Assembly: GCF_007421925.1 (NCBI RefSeq)
Contig: NZ_QMDX01000004.1
Coordinates: 124,001 to 188,000 of the forward strand
Direction of reading: 5' to 3'
DNA length: 64,000 nt
Source of the DNA: Haloglomus irregulare
GTDB lineage: Archaea > Halobacteriota > Halobacteria > Halobacteriales > Haloarculaceae
Below the pieces are notes generated by a model. It saw only the letters and a list, made by a program, of their open reading frames with translations, was not told where the DNA came from and ran no database searches. Below are positions 55,953-64,000 of the stretch, piece by piece. Both the position numbers and the translations under genes were made by a program. Within the stretch, counting starts at the first letter, position 1, and each line of letters starts with the position of its first letter.

Positions 55953-57386
55953 ATGAGTTCGGGAACGACTCGGACGGAGTCGAGTGAGCGGGAGTCGGCG
56001 GAACTGATCGCGGACCTGGTATCCGATGCCCGGGACGCGATGGCCGAGATCGCGGACTACGACCAGCGCCAGGCCGACCGGCTCGCGCGGGCCGTCGGCT
56101 GGGCGGTGTACGAGGAGGAGCGCTGCCGTGAGCTCTCCGAACTCGCCGTCGAGACGACGGGGCTCGGCGACGTCGAGGACAAGTACCGGAAGAAGCGCCG
56201 CAAGATCCCGGGCGTCCTCGACGACCTGCTCGGCGAGCCGACGGTCGGGGTGATCGAGACGGACCCGGAGCGCAACCTGACCGAGATCGCCAAACCGGTC
56301 GGCGTCGTCGGCGCGGTCGTGCCGTCCACGAACCCCGGCGCGACACCGACCATCCTGACGATGATGGCACTGAACAGCCGTAACGCCATCATCCTCTCCC
56401 CCTCGCCGCGGGGACGGGCGGTCTGCGAGTGGGTCGTGGAGCACGTCCACGAGCAGCTCGACCGGATCGGGGCGCCGCAGGACCTGGTCCAGATGGTCAC
56501 CCCGCCGGTCAGCAAGGCCAAGACGTACGAACTGATGGACCAGGTCGACCTGCTCCAGGTGACCGGGTCGAAGGACAACGTCAGGGCGGGCCAGGAGTCC
56601 GGCACCCCGAACTACTGCGTCGGCGAGGGGAACCCGGTCTCCATCGTCGACGAGACCGCCGACGTGGCGGCCGCGGCCGAGCGCATCGCCACCAGCAAGT
56701 CCTTCGACAACGGGACCAGTTGCTCCAGCGAGGGGAACGCGGTCGTCGTCGATGCGGTGTACGAGGAGACCGTCGCGGCGCTGGAGGCCGAGGGCGGATA
56801 CCTGTGCGACGACACGGAGCGGTCGAAGCTCCGCGAGGCCCTGTTCCCGGACGGTCACGGCTCACTGAACGCGGACGCCCTGGCGAGCGAGCCGTCCGAG
56901 CTGGCCGCGCTGGCCGATATCGAGGCGCCGGCGGCCCGCCGGGCCGACTTCCTGATGACCGAGGGTCGCGGGACCGGACCGGAGTACCCCCTGTCGGGGG
57001 AGAAGATCACGACGGTCCTGAACGTCTTCCGCGTCCCCGACGTGGACGCGGCGTTCGAGCTGACGCGGGACGTCCTCGATTACGAGGGGGCCGGCCACTC
57101 GGCCGGGATCCACACGTCCGACCCCGAGCGGGCGACGCGGGCCGGGGAGGAGATCGACGTCGCCCGGCTGCTCGTCAACCAGACCCACTCGTTCAGCAAC
57201 GGCGGCCACTACGCCAACGGGCTGGGTTCCACCCTCTCCGAGGGGGGCGGCACCTGGGGCGGCAACCAGCTGGACGAGAACGTGACCTTCGAACAGTTCT
57301 ACCAGACGACCACGGTCACCCGACCGATCGAGGGCGCCACCCCCCCGGACGCGGCGGCGCTGTTCGACCCCTACCCCGACGCCTGA
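55953..57386 (+). CDS. CoA-acylating aldehyde dehydrogenase (EutE/PduP/SauS type)
   Basis: This 477-residue enzyme interconverts an acyl-CoA and its aldehyde with NAD(P)H. The family mark is KSFDNGTSCSSEGNAVV with catalytic Cys257. Others are KPVGVVGAVVPSTNPGATPT and LLQVTGSKDNVRAGQESGTP at the cofactor loop, and HSFSNGGHYANGLGSTLSEG near the end. The Cys-Ser-Ser signature is close to sulfoacetaldehyde- and succinate-semialdehyde-type acylating enzymes. Context suggests malonyl-CoA/malonate semialdehyde or 3-hydroxypropionyl-CoA/aldehyde. ATGs at 55932, 55938 and 55953 are in frame; the last is preferred from the TATA distance and GGAG before it. Confidence 0.9.
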   Translation: MSSGTTRTESSERESAELIADLVSDARDAMAEIADYDQRQADRLARAVGWAVYEEERCRELSELAVETTGLGDVEDKYRKKRRKIPGVLDDLLGEPTVGVIETDPERNLTEIAKPVGVVGAVVPSTNPGATPTILTMMALNSRNAIILSPSPRGRAVCEWVVEHVHEQLDRIGAPQDLVQMVTPPVSKAKTYELMDQVDLLQVTGSKDNVRAGQESGTPNYCVGEGNPVSIVDETADVAAAAERIATSKSFDNGTSCSSEGNAVVVDAVYEETVAALEAEGGYLCDDTERSKLREALFPDGHGSLNADALASEPSELAALADIEAPAARRADFLMTEGRGTGPEYPLSGEKITTVLNVFRVPDVDAAFELTRDVLDYEGAGHSAGIHTSDPERATRAGEEIDVARLLVNQTHSFSNGGHYANGLGSTLSEGGGTWGGNQLDENVTFEQFYQTTTVTRPIEGATPPDAAALFDPYPDA

Positions 57387-57387
57387 G

Positions 57388-58593
57388 ATGAGCGAGCAGA
57401 CAGCGCGCTTCGTCTCCCCGGAGGAGATCGTCGTCGGCGAGGACGCCGTCGAGGACGCGGGCGACCGGATGGCGGCCCGCGGGTCCCGGGCACTGGTCGT
57501 GGCGACCTCGGGGGTGTTCGGGCGATACGGCGACCGACTGCGGTCGAGTCTCGAGTCGGCGGGCATCGAGACCGCGGTGTTCGACGAGGTCCGGCCGGAC
57601 CCGACGGTCGCGAACGTCCGGGCGGCCCTGGAGCGCTACCGCGACGCCGACTGCGACTGCATCGTGACACTCGGCGGCGGGTCGCCGATCGACACGGGCA
57701 AAGCGGTCGGCGTGATGGCGGCCAACGGCGGTACGATCCGCGACTACGCCGTCGACCGTGCCGGCTACGAGGGCGTCCCCGACCCGATCCCACCGCTCTG
57801 TGCCATCAACACGACGGCCGGAACCGGCAGCGAGGCGACCCGGTCGATCGTCATCACCGACGAGTCGACGGCCACGAAGTTCCTGGTGGTCTCCACGGAG
57901 GTCGTCCCGTCGGTCGCCATCGAGGACCCGACGCTGACCCGGAGTCTGCCGCCCAGCCACACCGCCTTCACGGGCATCGACGCGCTGACCCACGCCGTCG
58001 AGGCGTACGTGTCCGTGCAGGCCTGGTCGCTGCCGGACACGCTCGCCCGGTCGGCCATCGAACGGGTCGGCCGCTGGCTCCCCGTCTCCTGGGCGAACGG
58101 TGACGACCTGACGGCCCGGGAGGAGATGCTGCTCGGGCAGCTCCAGGCCGGGCAGGCGTTCACCAACTCCTCGGTGGCGCTGGTCCACGGGATGGCGCGG
58201 CCGTTCGGGGCACAGCTCCACGTGCCACACGGCCTCGCCAACGGCGTCCTCCTGCCGTACGTGATGGAGTTCTCCCGACAGGGTGCGCCGAAGCGGTACG
58301 CGGAGGTGGCGCGGCTGCTGGACGCTGCCGACGACGATACCCCCGACCGTGAGGCGGCCGCGGCGGCCGGCCCGGCGGTCCGGCAGCTCTGCGAGGACAT
58401 CTCCCTCTACGGCTACCTGTCGGAGTTCGCGGAGGTCCCGTCCCGCGAGGCGTACGCGGGGCTGGTCGGTGAGATGGCCGCGGACGCCGTCGCCTCCGGC
58501 TCCCCGGACAACAACCCGCGCAAGCCGACGACGGAGGAGATCGAACAGCTGTATATGGACGTGTACGACGACGTGCTGACGGAGTTCGCCTGA
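57388..58593 (+). CDS. Iron-containing alcohol dehydrogenase
   Basis: This 401-residue group III (Fe-dependent) alcohol dehydrogenase begins one base after the aldehyde dehydrogenase stop. The nucleotide motif is VTLGGGSPIDTGKAVGVMAA. The metal ligands are visible as Asp and His in GIDALTHAVEAY and two His in VHGMARPFGAQLHVPHGLAN. In this operon it could reduce malonate semialdehyde to 3-hydroxypropionate, or oxidise 3-hydroxypropionate or 1,3-propanediol. The length is typical. Confidence 0.92.
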   Translation: MSEQTARFVSPEEIVVGEDAVEDAGDRMAARGSRALVVATSGVFGRYGDRLRSSLESAGIETAVFDEVRPDPTVANVRAALERYRDADCDCIVTLGGGSPIDTGKAVGVMAANGGTIRDYAVDRAGYEGVPDPIPPLCAINTTAGTGSEATRSIVITDESTATKFLVVSTEVVPSVAIEDPTLTRSLPPSHTAFTGIDALTHAVEAYVSVQAWSLPDTLARSAIERVGRWLPVSWANGDDLTAREEMLLGQLQAGQAFTNSSVALVHGMARPFGAQLHVPHGLANGVLLPYVMEFSRQGAPKRYAEVARLLDAADDDTPDREAAAAAGPAVRQLCEDISLYGYLSEFAEVPSREAYAGLVGEMAADAVASGSPDNNPRKPTTEEIEQLYMDVYDDVLTEFA

Positions 58594-58598
58594 GACCG

Positions 58599-58919
58599 AT
58601 GCCGACCACACACGACACGACGCCCACACGACCGGACAGTCGAACGAGCGAGGCGGACGACCCTGCGGACGACGGCCGAACGGGACCGACGGTTCCGGAC
58701 GGGGCCTCCCCGGAGGAGGCGGCGGCCATCGTCGCGGCGCTCCGCGCACACCTCGCCGCCGAGGCTGCGGCCGAGGACCAGGACGGGGGGCAAAGCGGTC
58801 GGACCGAACCGTGGGTCATGGCGAACCGCCTGCAGCGGGTCGGGATGGATGCCGACTCGCTCGTCATCGCGGGGGCGACGGACGCCTGGACGGCGAGCAG
58901 CCGGACCGCGCACAGATGA
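58599..58919 (+). CDS. pccX: Small acyl-CoA carboxylase subunit (PccX/epsilon-like)
   Basis: This 106-residue protein has a disordered Thr/Asp-rich first half. A helix ASPEEAAAIVAALRAHLAAE is followed by an E-P-W-V-M-A-N-R-L segment. This helix-plus-Trp pattern is that of the epsilon-type subunit of actinobacterial and haloarchaeal acyl-CoA carboxylases; a third subunit, PccX, is described for the haloarchaeal propionyl-CoA carboxylase. Its stop overlaps the start of the carboxyltransferase gene (ATGA), fitting a stoichiometric partner. Confidence 0.75.
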   Translation: MPTTHDTTPTRPDSRTSEADDPADDGRTGPTVPDGASPEEAAAIVAALRAHLAAEAAAEDQDGGQSGRTEPWVMANRLQRVGMDADSLVIAGATDAWTASSRTAHR

Positions 58920-60487
58920 CGCGGAACGACCCCAAGCCGTCCGACCGACGGTCGGAGGACGAACTGGCCCGTCGCCGCGAGGCGTCGCAACTGGGCGGTG
59001 GTCAGGACCGTATCGACGCACAGCACGAGCGGGGCAAGCTGACAGCGCGCGAGCGCATCGACCACCTGCTGGACGACGACAGCTTCCACGAACTCGACAC
59101 GTTCGTCCGGCACCGGGCCACCGAGTTCGACCTCGAGGAGACCCGCCCGCCCGGCGACGCCGTGGTCACCGGCTACGGCGAGGTGAACGACCGGACCGTG
59201 TTCGTCTACGCGCTGGACTTCACCGTACTGGGTGGGTCGGTCGGCGAGGCCGTCGCCGACAAGATCTGCAAGGCGACCGAGATGGCCATCGAGAACGGGG
59301 CACCGGTCGTCGGCATCTGGGACTCCGGGGGGGCCCGCATCCAGGAGGGCGTCACCTCGCTCGCGGGCTTCGCCCGCATCTTCCAGCAGAACGTCCGGGC
59401 GTCCGGCGTCGTCCCACAGGTCTCGGTCATCACCGGTCCGTGTGCCGGGGGCGCGACCTACTCGCCGGCGCTCACCGACTTCACCTTCATGGTGCAGGGG
59501 ACCTCGTACATGATGATCACCGGCCCGGACGTCATCGAGACGGTGACCGGCGAGCAGGTGACGAAGGAGGAGCTCGGCGGCGCACAGGTCCACGCGTCCC
59601 GGAGCGGCGTCGCACACGCCGCCTGCGATACGGAGAAACGAGCGCTCGACGACGTCCGCCGGCTGCTGTCGTACCTCCCCGCCAACCATCTGGGCGACCC
59701 ACCACGGGTCCACACTCACGACGACCCGGACAGGTCGACGGACCGGCTCGCCGAGGTAGTGCCGAGCCAGCCCCGCAAGCCCTACGACATGGTCGAGGTA
59801 ATCGAGGAGCTCCTCGACCGGGAGTCGTTCTTCGAGGTGCACGCCCAGTTCGCCCGCAACCTCGTCGTCGGGTTCGCCCGACTGGACGGCCGCCCGGTCG
59901 GCGTCGTGGCCAATCAGCCGCGGATGAACGCCGGGACGCTGGAGATCGAGGCGAGCCAGAAGGGGGCCCGCTTCGTCCGCTTCTGTGACTCGTTCAATCT
60001 CCCCGTCCTCACGCTGGTCGACGTGCCCGGCTTCATGCCCGGTACCGGCCAGGAACACAACGGCATCATCCGTCACGGGGCGAAGTTGATCTACGCGTAC
60101 AGCGAGGCGACGGTGCCGCTGTTGACCGTCGTCGTCCGCAAGGCATACGGCGGGAGCTACATCGTGATGGGTTCGAAGTACCTGGGTGCCGACGTCAACT
60201 ACGCCTGGCCGGACGCCGAGATGGCCGTGATGGGGCCCCAGGGCGCGGTGAACGTCCTCTACAGCGACGAGTTGGCCGCGGCCGACGACCCCGAGGCACT
60301 CCGCGAGGAACTGGTCGCCGAGTACCGCGAGCAGTTCGCCAACCCGTACCGACCGGCCGAGCGCGGCTTCATCGACGACGTCATCCGTCCGGCCGAGACC
60401 CGCAGCCGGCTAGTCGGCGATCTCGAGATGCTGGAACGCAAGAACGAACAGACCCTCCGCAAGGACCACGGGAACGCCCCCCTCTGA
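58916..60487 (+). CDS. pccB: Propionyl-/acetyl-CoA carboxylase carboxyltransferase subunit
   Basis: This 523-residue biotin-dependent carboxyltransferase carboxylates propionyl-CoA (and in archaea often acetyl-CoA). It starts with the usual helical region (QHERGKLTARERIDHLLDDD). It has the first crotonase-like half (GIWDSGGARIQEGVTSLAGF, SVITGPCAGGATYSPALTDF) and the second half (TLVDVPGFMPGTGQEHNGII, VVRKAYGGSYIVMGSKYLGA). The C-terminus ends HGNAPL as in haloarchaeal PccB. The biotin carboxylase/carrier subunit is not encoded nearby. It is the last gene of the operon. Confidence 0.93.
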   Translation: MTRNDPKPSDRRSEDELARRREASQLGGGQDRIDAQHERGKLTARERIDHLLDDDSFHELDTFVRHRATEFDLEETRPPGDAVVTGYGEVNDRTVFVYALDFTVLGGSVGEAVADKICKATEMAIENGAPVVGIWDSGGARIQEGVTSLAGFARIFQQNVRASGVVPQVSVITGPCAGGATYSPALTDFTFMVQGTSYMMITGPDVIETVTGEQVTKEELGGAQVHASRSGVAHAACDTEKRALDDVRRLLSYLPANHLGDPPRVHTHDDPDRSTDRLAEVVPSQPRKPYDMVEVIEELLDRESFFEVHAQFARNLVVGFARLDGRPVGVVANQPRMNAGTLEIEASQKGARFVRFCDSFNLPVLTLVDVPGFMPGTGQEHNGIIRHGAKLIYAYSEATVPLLTVVVRKAYGGSYIVMGSKYLGADVNYAWPDAEMAVMGPQGAVNVLYSDELAAADDPEALREELVAEYREQFANPYRPAERGFIDDVIRPAETRSRLVGDLEMLERKNEQTLRKDHGNAPL

Positions 60488-60609
60488 GCCGCCGGGCCCG
60501 GGCTAGTGGGAACCGCCGTGTGGACCGCGGCGACGAGCCGGGCCCCGGGGTGCCTGCCGGGGGGACTCCCCCCGCCCCGGCTACCCGGTTGGCTCGCACC
60601 TAGGGCCCG

Positions 60610-61650
60610 TCAGGCGTCGACCTCCACGAGCACCTTCACCGCCTCGCGCTGGTCCATCAGCCGGTAGCCCTCGGGGACGTCGCCCAGCGAGACGGTCTCC
60701 GTGAACACCGGCGCGGGGTCGAGGGTCCCCTGCAGCACGTCGGCGAGCAGATCGTCGGCGTACGCCCGGACGGGGGCGACGCCGCCCCGAAGCGTGATGT
60801 TGTCGCCGAACAGCGGGTAGAGATCCAGACCGTCCATCCCGTGCGGGACCCCGACGTAGCCGACGGTCCCGCCGGGGCGACAGACCTCGACGGCCGTCTC
60901 CATCGCGCTGGCGGCGCCGACCGCCTCGACCACGTGTGCCGCGCCTCCGTGTGTGAGGTCGTGAGCGCGCTCGACGGCCGCCTCCCCGCGGGCGGCGACG
61001 GTGTCGGTCGCGCCGAACGCCCGTGCAAGGTCGAGTCGATCCTCGTGGTGTCCCATGGCGACGATGCGCTCGGCGCCGAGCCGGCGGGCCGCGGCGACCG
61101 CACACAGCCCCACGGCACCGTCGCCGACGACGACGCAGCTGTCGCCCGCCTCGACGCCGGCGCTGCGGACCGCGTGGTGGCCCGTCCCCATCACGTCCGT
61201 CAGCGGGAGTATCGAGCGGAGGACCCCTTCGTCGTCGGCGTACCGGTCCGGGACACGGACGAGCGTGCCGTCCGCGTGTGTCGCCCGGACGTACTCCCCC
61301 TGGGCGCCGCCGTCGTCGCCGTTCCACGACCCGACGTCGACACAGGAGGTGTGGAGTCCCCTCCGGCAGAACTCACACCGCCCGCAGGACTGGAGGAAGG
61401 GCGCGAACACGCGATCCCCGGGCTCGACCGACACCACGTCCTCGCCGACGGCCTCGACAACCCCCATCGGCTCGTGGCCGACCCGGCTCCCCGCCTCGCG
61501 GTCGCTCTCACCGCGGTAGAACCAGAGGTCCGAGCCACAGACGGCGGTGTGGGTCACCCGGACGATGGCGTGGTCCGGCCCCTCGATCTCCGGTTTGGGG
61601 CGCTCCTCGATGTCGATCTCGCCGGGCCCGTTGAAGACGGCTGCGCGCAT
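60610..61650 (-). CDS. Zinc-dependent medium-chain alcohol dehydrogenase
   Basis: This 346-residue enzyme of the threonine/sorbitol-dehydrogenase-like branch binds catalytic zinc via CGSDLW and VGHEPMGVVEAVGE. The structural zinc has four Cys in CGRCEFCRRGLHTSC. The nucleotide fold is CVVVGDGAVGLCAVAAARRL. The C-terminus (PVFTETVSLGDVPEGYRLMD) is typical. The substrate is unknown. It is convergent with the pccB operon and may supply or remove an aldehyde or alcohol of the same pathway. Confidence 0.9.
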   Translation of the reverse strand: MRAAVFNGPGEIDIEERPKPEIEGPDHAIVRVTHTAVCGSDLWFYRGESDREAGSRVGHEPMGVVEAVGEDVVSVEPGDRVFAPFLQSCGRCEFCRRGLHTSCVDVGSWNGDDGGAQGEYVRATHADGTLVRVPDRYADDEGVLRSILPLTDVMGTGHHAVRSAGVEAGDSCVVVGDGAVGLCAVAAARRLGAERIVAMGHHEDRLDLARAFGATDTVAARGEAAVERAHDLTHGGAAHVVEAVGAASAMETAVEVCRPGGTVGYVGVPHGMDGLDLYPLFGDNITLRGGVAPVRAYADDLLADVLQGTLDPAPVFTETVSLGDVPEGYRLMDQREAVKVLVEVDA

Positions 61651-62109
61651 ACCGGGAACCGGAGCGGCGGCGACAAGAAGGCTCGTATCCGGCGGCGGGG
61701 CCAGCCCGAGGACGACCCCGACTGCGCCGATATTCCCCGTCTGACCCGTTTTGCCCGATTGTCCGGCGCATAACGGGCAAAAGACGATGATAGTCACGGA
61801 ACCGACGGGCACTCCCGCCGGCGAACCGGACGGTCGACCCCGACACCTCGACGGGGACCCGAACGGTCCGGTCGCGGGTCCCGCCGGCGGGTCGTCTCGG
61901 CAACGGGCGGTGGTCCGGACCGCCGGTGTCAGCGGCCGGCGTCCGGACCGGTGCCGGGTCGGCTCACCGACCGGGACCCGACGTTCCGGCGGCAGCGCGA
62001 CGCCCTGGCGATAATAAGTCGCCGCCCATACGCGCGGAAGGTTTTATCGCCGGACCGCCGCAGTAGGTGATATGGGACGGCGACGCACACGTCGCGGGAG
62101 GGCGTCGGG
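61651..62109. other. Intergenic region with inverted repeat and a coupled mini-ORF
   Basis: 459 bases between divergent genes. TTTTGCCCG (61749-61757) and CGGGCAAAA (61774-61782) form a 9-bp inverted repeat, a possible operator or hairpin. GGTTTTATCG near 62041-62049 is a good TATA box for the right-hand operon. An ATG 27 nt later (62072) opens a 13-codon Arg-rich ORF whose TGA overlaps the ATG of the next gene. No larger gene is supported. Confidence 0.5.
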
Positions 62110-62847
62110 ATGAGCTACGCGCGTGGCACCATCGCGGCACTGGTCGACGCGGTGGTCCCGGGGACGCCGGGGGCCGAGGGGGTGCAGGCCGACGGCGCCC
62201 TCGATATCGACCTCGACGAGACCGTCGAGACCGCGTTCAACGAACTGCAGGAGGCGCCGGAGGGGCCGGTCCGGTCGCTGGGGTACGAGACGATGCCGTT
62301 CGCGCCGGTGCTGGCGCTGCTGCTTGATATCGGGGCGCTGGAGCTCGTCCTCCGCCGCGAGCGCGAGGAGTCGCTCCGGTCGCCGAAGGACGCGTACGCG
62401 GGCGGGCCGTTCTCGCGGCTCGGCCCGGAGGACCGGATGCGGGCGGTCCGGCTGCTGGAGGCCGACGGCCTGTTCCCCGCGCTCGACGAGCGGTACCCCG
62501 ACGTTCCGTTCGGCATCGTCGCCTACCTCATGCAGGGGGCGATGTTCATCACGGCGATGGCCGCCTACAGCGACTGGGGCGACGACACCGAACGCCCGCA
62601 GGGCTGGCGGCAGGCCGACTACCCCGGCCCCGCGGAGGGGTACGCGGTCCACATGGGCTACGAGGTCGAGGAGTTCGTGGAGAACGACTACGGCGGCGGT
62701 GACGGGGCCGAGGAGGACGACACCGACGACGGTGCCACCGCGATGGCCGCCGACGGCGGCGACGACTCGGACCCCGAGGCGTGGTTCGACGACCGGTCCC
62801 GCTCGGCCGACGAGGCGGGCGACGCCGAAGGGGGTGCGGACCGATGA
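62110..62847 (+). CDS. Gluconate 2-dehydrogenase subunit 3-like partner of the GMC oxidoreductase
   Basis: This 245-residue acidic protein starts MSYARGTIAALVDAVVPGTP, the usual opening of small subunits (gluconate_2-dh3 / DUF5987-like) that accompany GMC-type oxidoreductases. The middle has LLDIGALELVLRREREESLR and PFGIVAYLMQGAMFITAMAA. The tail is long and Asp-rich. No Tat signal is visible in this frame. Its stop overlaps the start of the GMC gene (ATGA), indicating a complex. Confidence 0.75.
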   Translation: MSYARGTIAALVDAVVPGTPGAEGVQADGALDIDLDETVETAFNELQEAPEGPVRSLGYETMPFAPVLALLLDIGALELVLRREREESLRSPKDAYAGGPFSRLGPEDRMRAVRLLEADGLFPALDERYPDVPFGIVAYLMQGAMFITAMAAYSDWGDDTERPQGWRQADYPGPAEGYAVHMGYEVEEFVENDYGGGDGAEEDDTDDGATAMAADGGDDSDPEAWFDDRSRSADEAGDAEGGADR

Positions 62848-64000
62848 GCGGGCCCGACGCGGACACCCGCGAGCCGGACGTGGTCGTCGTCGGCGCGGGT
62901 GGCGACGCGCCGGCACTGGCCTGGCGGCTCGGCCAGCAGGGCATCGACGTGCTCATGCTCGAAGCCGGCCCGTTCCACGGGAACGAGCGGTTCCCGAACC
63001 CGCACGCGGAGCGGGGCGAGGGGGCCTCGCGCTCGCCGGCGGACCTCTCCGGCGACCTGCTCGACGAGCAGTTCACCGCCCGCGAGGGCGACATGGGGAG
63101 TCCCGTCGACGGCAAACTGCGGTGGGGTCCCGCGGACGCCGACCGGGCCCCGTGGGCCCGCACGGTCCCCCAGACGGGCGTCATCTCGCAGGTCGCCGGC
63201 GTCGGCGGTACGACACTGCACTACTACGGCAACCACCCGCGGGCGTTCGTCCCGGCCATCAACGACCAGCCCCACTGGCCGCTTGACTACGGCGACCTCG
63301 TGCCGTACTACCAGTACCTCGAGGACGTCCACCCGGTGAAGCCGGCCCCGACCACGCCGAAGGCGGAGCTGTTCTACGAGGGCGCCCGCCGTGCCGGCTA
63401 CGACCTCACGACGGGGCTGAACGTGGAGGAGGAGGGCTACCGGCCGTTCCCGAACGCCATCCTCCAGCCGGACGAGGCGCTGCAGGGGGAGTACGACGGC
63501 GACTTCCGCGACCTGTCGGGTGATACGCTCGCGGCCCACGAGCACCAGGGCGGACCCCATCCGCGCGGGGCCGACTTCGAGCGCCGGGCCAAGCGCGGCT
63601 CGCTCGTCTCGCTGGTCCCGAAGGCACTGGACACCGGCCACGTCGAGATCCGGCCCAACGCCTTCGCGACGCAGGTGCTCACCCGGGCCGGCCCGGGGCC
63701 GCTGGAGGCCTGCGGCGTCGAGTACCGCGACACCTGGACCGGGCGAGCCCGGCGCGTCTTCGCGGACGTGGTGGTCCTGTCGGCGGGCTGCATCGAGACG
63801 CCGCGGCTCTGGCTCAACTCCGGGCTCCCGGACGACGGCTGGGTCGGGCGCGGCCTCACCACCCACCACTTCGACTTCGTCTCCGGCCGGTTCGACGCGG
63901 ACACGCTGGAGGAGATCATCGGGCAGCGCGCCGTGGAACCCCACCAGGGCCAGGCCGCGGGTTCACGGCTCGACGTGCCCGGGGCCGGTGGCATCGCCGT
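62844..64000 (+). CDS. GMC-family oxidoreductase (partial, runs off the window)
   Basis: The first 385 codons of a flavoprotein alcohol dehydrogenase/oxidase are present. The FAD fold is DVVVVGAGGDAPALAWRLGQ followed by VLMLEAGPFHGN. The substrate/FAD contact reads AGVGGTTLHYYGNHPRAF, and VVLSAGCIETPRLWLNSGLP is the second GMC signature. The C-terminal HxN/HxH active-site region lies beyond the window. With the small subunit before it, the pair probably oxidises an alcohol or sugar and passes electrons to a membrane carrier. Confidence 0.85.
   Translation, partial: MSGPDADTREPDVVVVGAGGDAPALAWRLGQQGIDVLMLEAGPFHGNERFPNPHAERGEGASRSPADLSGDLLDEQFTAREGDMGSPVDGKLRWGPADADRAPWARTVPQTGVISQVAGVGGTTLHYYGNHPRAFVPAINDQPHWPLDYGDLVPYYQYLEDVHPVKPAPTTPKAELFYEGARRAGYDLTTGLNVEEEGYRPFPNAILQPDEALQGEYDGDFRDLSGDTLAAHEHQGGPHPRGADFERRAKRGSLVSLVPKALDTGHVEIRPNAFATQVLTRAGPGPLEACGVEYRDTWTGRARRVFADVVVLSAGCIETPRLWLNSGLPDDGWVGRGLTTHHFDFVSGRFDADTLEEIIGQRAVEPHQGQAAGSRLDVPGAGGIA

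Overview
The window is chromosomal DNA from an extremely halophilic archaeon (class Halobacteria). The DNA is very GC-rich and the proteins are strongly acidic (Asp/Glu-rich, Lys-poor). Many genes have a TATA-like element about 26-28 nt before the start codon and no leader. Archaeal markers are pelota, RqcH, an MBF1-type HTH protein, GatC/GatA, a short archaeal triosephosphate isomerase and a 7S (SRP) RNA. Several families are known only from haloarchaea.

Layout. 157-1793: gatCA. 1809-6575: a TM2 protein, an acyl-CoA synthetase and acyl-CoA dehydrogenase (fatty-acid activation and oxidation), a Bat-type HTH regulator and a decayed second acyl-CoA ligase. 6770-11202: translation quality control (rqcH, pelA) around a frameshifted DUF4013 gene. 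11217-18602: metallo-beta-lactamase hydrolase, PfpI protein, two histidine kinases and an AidB-like acyl-CoA dehydrogenase. 18740-25675: tpiA, a duplicated short haloarchaeal protein, MBF1, birA, a broken universal-stress gene, trxB and a lipoprotein. 25680-38459: DUF2342 metalloprotease-like protein, dinB, several membrane proteins including a MATE exporter, MaoC hydratase, SRP RNA, K+-channel/TrkA-type protein, an aminotransferase and deoC. 38604: tRNA-Glu(CUC).

From just after the tRNA to about 46.4 kb the sequence is richer in A/T and gene-poor, with broken or orphan genes. It holds a shattered TSP3-repeat metalloprotease, an M23-type peptidase with a membrane partner, a zinc-ribbon HTH regulator, a lone TrkA-N protein and a truncated ORF. 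It looks like an accessory island, but no integrase or duplicated attachment site was found. 46418-49449 is a hydrolase overlapping a large hybrid histidine kinase.

The most remarkable region is 50439-60487. A single 1792-residue gene on the minus strand has the acyl-CoA synthetase / enoyl-CoA hydratase / enoyl-CoA reductase order of propionyl-CoA synthase (3-hydroxypropionate to propionyl-CoA). It is divergently transcribed, across a promoter region carrying a perfect 10-bp inverted repeat, from a tight operon. That operon encodes a CoA-acylating aldehyde dehydrogenase, an iron alcohol dehydrogenase, a small PccX/epsilon-like subunit and the carboxyltransferase of an acetyl/propionyl-CoA carboxylase. 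Together these could connect acetyl-CoA/malonyl-CoA, malonate semialdehyde, 3-hydroxypropionate, propionyl-CoA and methylmalonyl-CoA. The direction of flow and the true aldehyde substrate cannot be decided from sequence. A zinc alcohol dehydrogenase and a GMC oxidoreductase with its small partner (cut by the window end) follow.

Several genes are broken by single-base shifts at or near G/C runs. These may be genuine decay or uncorrected sequencing errors and should be checked against reads.
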